This document shows positions 60,087 through 64,000 of a DNA stretch of 64,000 nt, in pieces. Made by a program: the position numbers and the translations under genes. The notes below the pieces were generated by a model. The model was given only the letters and a program-made list of their open reading frames with translations, was not told the DNA's origin and did no database searches. Within the stretch, counting starts at the first letter, position 1, and each line of letters starts with the position of its first letter. Location of the stretch: positions 5,458,501 to 5,522,500 of the forward strand of contig OY848929.1 in assembly GCA_963693285.1 (NCBI GenBank), in the 5' to 3' direction. This DNA is from Xestospongia muta. Lineage: Eukaryota > Porifera > Demospongiae > Haplosclerida > Petrosiidae.

Positions 60087-60094
60087 TATATAAA
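60087..60094 (+). promoter_or_regulatory. TATA element with possible spliced leader exons downstream
   Basis: TATATAAA is followed about 30 bp later by a likely start region and AGCTACAACAAG joined to a GTAAGT donor (60142). A small candidate exon (about 60229-60267) ends at another GTAAGT. This may be the 5' UTR of the deoxyhypusine hydroxylase gene or a separate transcript. Not resolved. Confidence 0.35.
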
Positions 60095-60514
60095 CAGTCT
60101 TAGGTTGACCCTCTATAATTAGCTAATCATAGCTACAACAAGGTAAGTCAACAGCCATTAGCTAGAGAAAGTTATCTAAATATACTTGTTTGGAGCAATC
60201 GAGGAATTAAAGGAGCTGTTATAAATTTAGATAGAAGGAACAAAAAATAATGAAGAAGAGTGTTTAGGTAAGTATTTTTATTTTTTTAAGCCACTATAAA
60301 ATTAAATATAATAAAAATTATTATAATTAGTAGTGTTGTTTTAGTTTTATTCTTGGCTCTTAAAAGTATAGTTGTAGTGTTAATTAGTGTTAATGTTAGT
60401 ATAGTCTTTTCGGTCTATCGATGCTGATAATCATACCCATAGTTGACGTTAATGAGATTCATAACCGTACACAACCGCGCCCCACAAGAGCATGAAGACA
60501 AAATCTGCAGTACA

Positions 60515-60523
60515 TATAAAAGG
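60515..60523 (+). promoter_or_regulatory. TATA box of the candidate Pol III RNA
   Basis: TATAAAAGG begins 32 bp before the 5' end of the terminal stem at 60547, the spacing seen in U6/7SK-type external Pol III promoters. A proximal sequence element would lie near 60480 but cannot be recognised without a reference from this genome. Confidence 0.5.
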
Positions 60524-60546
60524 AAACTAAAAGAACCATGGTTGTA

Positions 60547-60902
60547 GTGTGTTGTTGGCCAGCGTCTGCGATGCTCTATAATTGACCTCTGAGATGGTTA
60601 CCAGCATACTCTTCGGAGTATCCGAAAGGCGGACTAGGATACGGCTGGTAGTCTCCCTTTAAACGTGACGAGGTCCGGAGCATTGTAGTCCCGGTTTAGT
60701 AATGACGATGATTTATTCCCGAAGCTAGAAACCCAGTACGGCTGGTTCGAAGTTAGGGCGAAGTTCCAGCCAGGATTACCTCGTCTTCGGACGAGGGTTA
60801 CCAAGCCAGGTGGCGGTCCTAGCTAGCAATAGCAGGGAATCCTGGAGCCTAAGTGGAAGCCTGCGTGGAATTGAGTCACGAAAGATCGTTTGGGCAACAC
60901 AC
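60547..60902 (+). ncRNA. Candidate structured Pol III RNA, about 356 nt, family unknown
   Basis: A GC-richer island in very AT-rich surroundings. The ends pair: GTGTGTTG (60547-60554) with CAACACAC (60895-60902), then eight T. Internal helices are perfect: TACCAGC 60599-60605 with 60644-60650; ATACTC-TTCG-GAGTAT 60606-60621; GGCTGG 60740-60745 with 60766-60771; CCAGGATT 60770-60777 with 60838-60845; CCTCGTC-TTCG-GACGAGG 60779-60796; GCTA-GCAA-TAGC 60822-60833. Two UUCG and one GNRA loop are typical of stable RNAs. Length suits RNase P, MRP, 7SK or a novel RNA, but I could not find the P/MRP CR-I/CR-V or SRP helix-8 signatures. No sensible ORF. Existence of a structured RNA: fairly likely; identity: unknown. 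Confidence 0.6.
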
Positions 60903-60910
60903 TTTTTTTT
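60903..60910 (+). terminator. Oligo-T terminator
   Basis: Eight consecutive T immediately after the terminal stem of the candidate RNA, as at Pol III termination sites. Confidence 0.55.
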
Positions 60911-61307
60911 ATAAATTTTAAATTTTTAAACTACTGGGAAGGAATATCAGTAGAACTGGTCAGTCTGTCACAGAGAACATTACAGTTTTTGTATATATGG
61001 TACATACAAAAATATGCAGTTAGTATTACAAACATAAATGTGACAAAGAAAATTTCATAAAATATTATTAACATAAATTTTTCATATGGTAATTTTAATT
61101 GTTTGGCTGGTTTAAAAAAATATGTTGAAATCCTGATATTGAGAATCTAATAAAAAATTAAAGACATGATATTTAAGATACGTCAGTATTATTATGATTG
61201 AAGTCATAATCCTGACCACTAATATAGATTTTATTTTATTTTTAAAGAGCAGTTGATATTTATTATTTATATTTTTTTAAAACCAACTAATTATAAATTA
61301 ATACAGC

Positions 61308-61390
61308 TAAGAAAACACTTGCAAAAAAGATTCAAAAGTTTGTGGAGGCTGTTAAAGAAACTTTTGAATGGATACAGTGTGATTCTTGTC
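61308..61390 (+). ncRNA. Pre-miRNA-like hairpin
   Basis: ATTCAAAAGTTT (61330-61341) pairs perfectly with AAACTTTTGAAT (61358-61369) across a 16-nt loop. The stem extends outward past an internal loop through ACACT and AAGAA pairings to about 83 nt. It could be a microRNA precursor or a chance AT-rich hairpin; nothing in the sequence decides. Confidence 0.25.
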
Positions 61391-61655
61391 TATTATGGAT
61401 GTTCTTTACATGTACTATTCAAAAAAATAAATGCAATGCAATAGCTGATAACTACATTTATCAATCCTTTAATACTGAGTATGATACTAAATAGTATAGC
61501 TGTCTACTTGTGTCAAGATATTTGTTTTATTGTGTTCATTTCATATTACTAATGTAAAATATCATTGTCTCTATTCATGTTACAACTTCTGCTCACGTGA
61601 GGAATGCAATAAAAAATTAAAGGAAGGGGTTAACAATTTGCATCACCTCCTGCTA

Positions 61656-62561
61656 ATGGCTGTCAGTCCAGCAATCCAAGTAGGAGAAGTCCTCAACAAC
61701 ACTGAAAAGTCTTTAGCAGAACGATTTCGTGCACTCTTTACTCTCAGAGGTTTAGGAGGACAAGAAGCTATTGATCAAATCTCAAAATGTCTTCTCAAAG
61801 ATTCTTCAGTATTATTAAAACATGAATGTGCATATTGTCTGGGTCAAATGACAGATCCACGTAGTTCAACCATCTTACAGTCAGTTTTAGGAGATCTTAC
61901 TGAGGATCCTATGGTACGTCATGAGGCAGGAGAGGCATTAGGTGCAATAGGAAAGATGTCTGCACTTCCTGTTTTAGAACAATATCTTAATGATCCTTCA
62001 CCTGAAGTCGCTGAAACTTGTCAAATTGCAAGAGATCGTTTAAATTGGCTTGCTGATAAAGAGAGTGACAACTTTATCGATAATAATCCTTATTTATCAG
62101 TCGATCCAGCTCCACCCACTTATCAAGGAGATCTTTCACAATGGGAACAACAATTACATGACCACACCCTCTCATTATTTAAACGATATCGTGCACTCTT
62201 TGCTCTAAGGAACATAGGTGGAACTAAAGCAGTTGAAGCTCTTACAACAGGTTTCCAAGACAACAGTGCTCTATTTAAACACGAGATAGCTTATGTCCTA
62301 GGTCAAATGAAATACTCAGCTGCCATAAGTGCTTTGTTGGAACGTCTTAAAGATACACAGGAGAATCCTATGGTACGACATGAATGTGCTGAAGCATTAG
62401 GTTCTATTGCTACTGAAGAATGTCTGACTATTTTGCAAGAGTTTAGTAGTGATGAAGAGAGAGTTGTACGTGAAAGTTGTCTGGTTGCATTAGACATGTA
62501 TAAATATGAACACAGTCAGTCTTTTCAATATGCAGATACTTTAAGTATTATTAATAGCTAA
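61656..62561 (+). CDS. DOHH: Deoxyhypusine hydroxylase (DOHH)
   Basis: Single exon, 301 residues, starting MAVSPAIQVGEVL at a length matching animal DOHH; an upstream in-frame ATG at 61530 adds only non-family residues. HEAT-repeat protein with four iron-ligand His-Glu pairs: LLKHECAYCLGQM, VRHEAGEALGAIG, LFKHEIAYVLGQM and VRHECAEALGSIA, plus the linker PYLSVDPAPP. All metal ligands are present, so the diiron enzyme should complete hypusine on eIF5A in the cytosol. No introns, unlike most neighbours. The stop lies 59 bp from the convergent CDC6 stop. Confidence 0.96.
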   Translation: MAVSPAIQVGEVLNNTEKSLAERFRALFTLRGLGGQEAIDQISKCLLKDSSVLLKHECAYCLGQMTDPRSSTILQSVLGDLTEDPMVRHEAGEALGAIGKMSALPVLEQYLNDPSPEVAETCQIARDRLNWLADKESDNFIDNNPYLSVDPAPPTYQGDLSQWEQQLHDHTLSLFKRYRALFALRNIGGTKAVEALTTGFQDNSALFKHEIAYVLGQMKYSAAISALLERLKDTQENPMVRHECAEALGSIATEECLTILQEFSSDEERVVRESCLVALDMYKYEHSQSFQYADTLSIINS

Positions 62562-62620
62562 ATAAATCATATCTTTTAAGGATAAAAAATAGAGACCTTT
62601 GTAGTATTGGTGACATGTGT

Positions 62621-64000
62621 TTATGGCAGACCTTTCTCTAATACAGATGATATTAATGTTTGATCTTGTAGTACATGAACCAATTCTCTTTCTTGAAGTC
62701 TGAGGCTTACTCTATGAAGTAATACTTCTTTACTTTTCTTAATCTGAACTACTCCTCTCATCTCCAACATGTTTAAGAGAGAAACAAACTCGCTCTGAGA
62801 CTCATATCGAAGCTGTCGTTGACAACACACTTTCTGATACACACTATATAACTAAATACAACATTAGATAATAGATAATAAATTACATAATACTTTACCT
62901 TGCCAAGTGGAACTTCTTTATTTGATTTCTTTTGTACCATTAGTAACAGAGAACAAGCTACTAGTTTTTGTTGTAGAGGGACACCATCAGCCACACCTTT
63001 AACCACACCTTCATATACCTCACTAACAACACGAGAAATGTGGCAAATAGTAACTTTAACTGGTACTGAAGATTCAGTTAATGTTCCTTTTAATTTTTGG
63101 CATTTCTCTTGAGTTTGAACTAATTCAACTGCTCGACGACATATATCTAATGCTTTTCTAACATCACCATGTACAGCAGCTACTTTCCTAGCACAAAATT
63201 GAATAGCCATAGGATCAATGACTGTTAATGAGGAGGTGTGGCTAAGACGCTCCTGTAATATAGATACAATTTGGTCTGTAGTGTAGGGAGTAAACAACAG
63301 GAGCTCTGGCTGAACTAAAACATAAAATAATTAATTATTGGGTGTGGTCATATATGTACTATTTGGATGTCCTTGTAGACGAGGTAACATTCTGTCAGTA
63401 AAATCCAATGAGTTAGCAATACCTATGAAATATCAAGTATATACATACATATATACATATAATTATATATATATTATATATATAATACAGATTTTATTAC
63501 TTACCTATGAGAACAAGATGAGAATTAGGTAATGCTGGCCACTCAAATAATGTATAAAGTACTTGTTGTCCTCGACTGTCTAACTGATCAATCTCATCTA
63601 ATACTAATAAACTAGGAGACGTTCATTAAAGGACAAGATTTAATCACTTACATCATGTTATGCATTGATTGTATAAAATCTGTTAGTCCCTTCTCTAATG
63701 GCTTACGTTCTATTCCTAACTCTTCAGCTATCTTACTAAAAATACTTTGAGGAGTCGTCATGCTCATACAATTAAGTACTATTAGCTCCACCCCTTTCAT
63801 TAAATCCTAGGATCACATGATTATCACATGATTACAATATGTTGTTACATACCTTTTCATGTGATAGAATGTGTGTTAAAGTGGCTGTTTTACCAGTACC
63901 AGGAGGACCAGATATATAAAGTGACCCAGGAACATGTCTCTCCAGATGAGTTTCTAAAAATGTTTTAAGGCTTTCAATTTCCTTTTCACGACAGAGAAGA
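62621..64000 (-). CDS. CDC6: CDC6 replication licensing ATPase, C-terminal part (5' end beyond window)
   Basis: Runs off the right edge. From there: [18 protein letters not shown], Walker [17 protein letters not shown] (63853-63930), [20 protein letters not shown], Walker [17 protein letters not shown] (about 63555-63615), [57 protein letters not shown], and a winged-helix end [20 protein letters not shown] to EKGLP. The GIAN(S/T)LD(L/F)TDR block and the short C-terminus favour CDC6 over ORC1. It loads MCM2-7 with ORC and CDT1 at origins in G1. The N-terminal CDK-site region is outside the window. Paired TCACATGA motifs lie in the intron at 63813-63831. Confidence 0.93.

Noticed and set aside
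60547..60902. Assignment as SRP RNA, RNase P RNA, RNase MRP RNA, 7SK or telomerase RNA
   Set aside because: I could not find the SRP helix-8 GGAA...AGCAG block, P/MRP CR-I and CR-V, 7SK 5' GAUC hairpin or a telomere template with more than one repeat; TTAGGG occurs once in the wrong sense. Left as unknown.

Overview
The window is nuclear DNA from an early-branching animal, most likely a demosponge of the Amphimedon type. Evidence: metazoan-only genes (a divergent Wnt, a KLF-type zinc-finger factor, PALS1/MPP scaffolds), AT-rich sequence, very short GT..AG introns (mostly about 45-90 bp), intergenic gaps often under 200 bp, and genes alternating between divergent and convergent pairs. The species assignment is inference; the animal origin is well supported.

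Layout: 1-6529 holds three tandem plus-strand genes for Ig-domain, single-pass receptors with tyrosine-rich tails (the first is cut by the window edge). 6695-10479 (-) is a PepT-type SLC15 proton/peptide symporter. 10821-13499 (-) and 14193-16670 (+) are two divergent MAGUK scaffolds (MPP-like and PALS1-like). PMS2 (-) and a Na+-coupled-type SLC4 bicarbonate transporter (+) share a 158-bp promoter. A DLK/LZK-type MAP3K (-) and a FAPP2-type PH-GLTP protein (+) share a 165-bp promoter. SPATS2-like (-) and GOSR2/membrin (+) diverge at 36.4-36.7 kb. Then come a Wnt (40.3 kb, +), CNPPD1 (42.5 kb, +), topoisomerase II (44.4-49.9 kb, +), ERp44 and GNPNAT1 (both -), a KLF factor (54.9 kb, +), CDC27/APC3 (-), deoxyhypusine hydroxylase (61.7 kb, +) and the C-terminal part of CDC6 (-), which runs off the right edge.

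Most genes are conserved housekeeping or signalling genes; they are neighbours rather than one pathway. Several concern chromosome replication and the cell cycle (PMS2, TOP2, CDC27, CDC6). The MAGUKs and the SLC4 transporter (which ends in a class I PDZ ligand) could plausibly meet at the membrane.

The least expected parts are: (a) the receptor cluster, where one tail carries an ITAM-spaced tyrosine pair and one Ig domain holds an in-frame 12-bp acidic repeat; (b) a 1.15-kb fold-back minisatellite between GNPNAT1 and KLF; (c) a GC-richer, highly structured segment at 60547-60902 with a TATA box about 30 bp upstream and an oligo-T terminator, probably an unassigned Pol III RNA; (d) an 11-bp-spaced TCACATGA motif family scattered through introns; (e) a triplicated 5' splice site in a TOP2 intron. 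CDS entries run from start to stop codon and include introns; exon edges are given where they were worked out.
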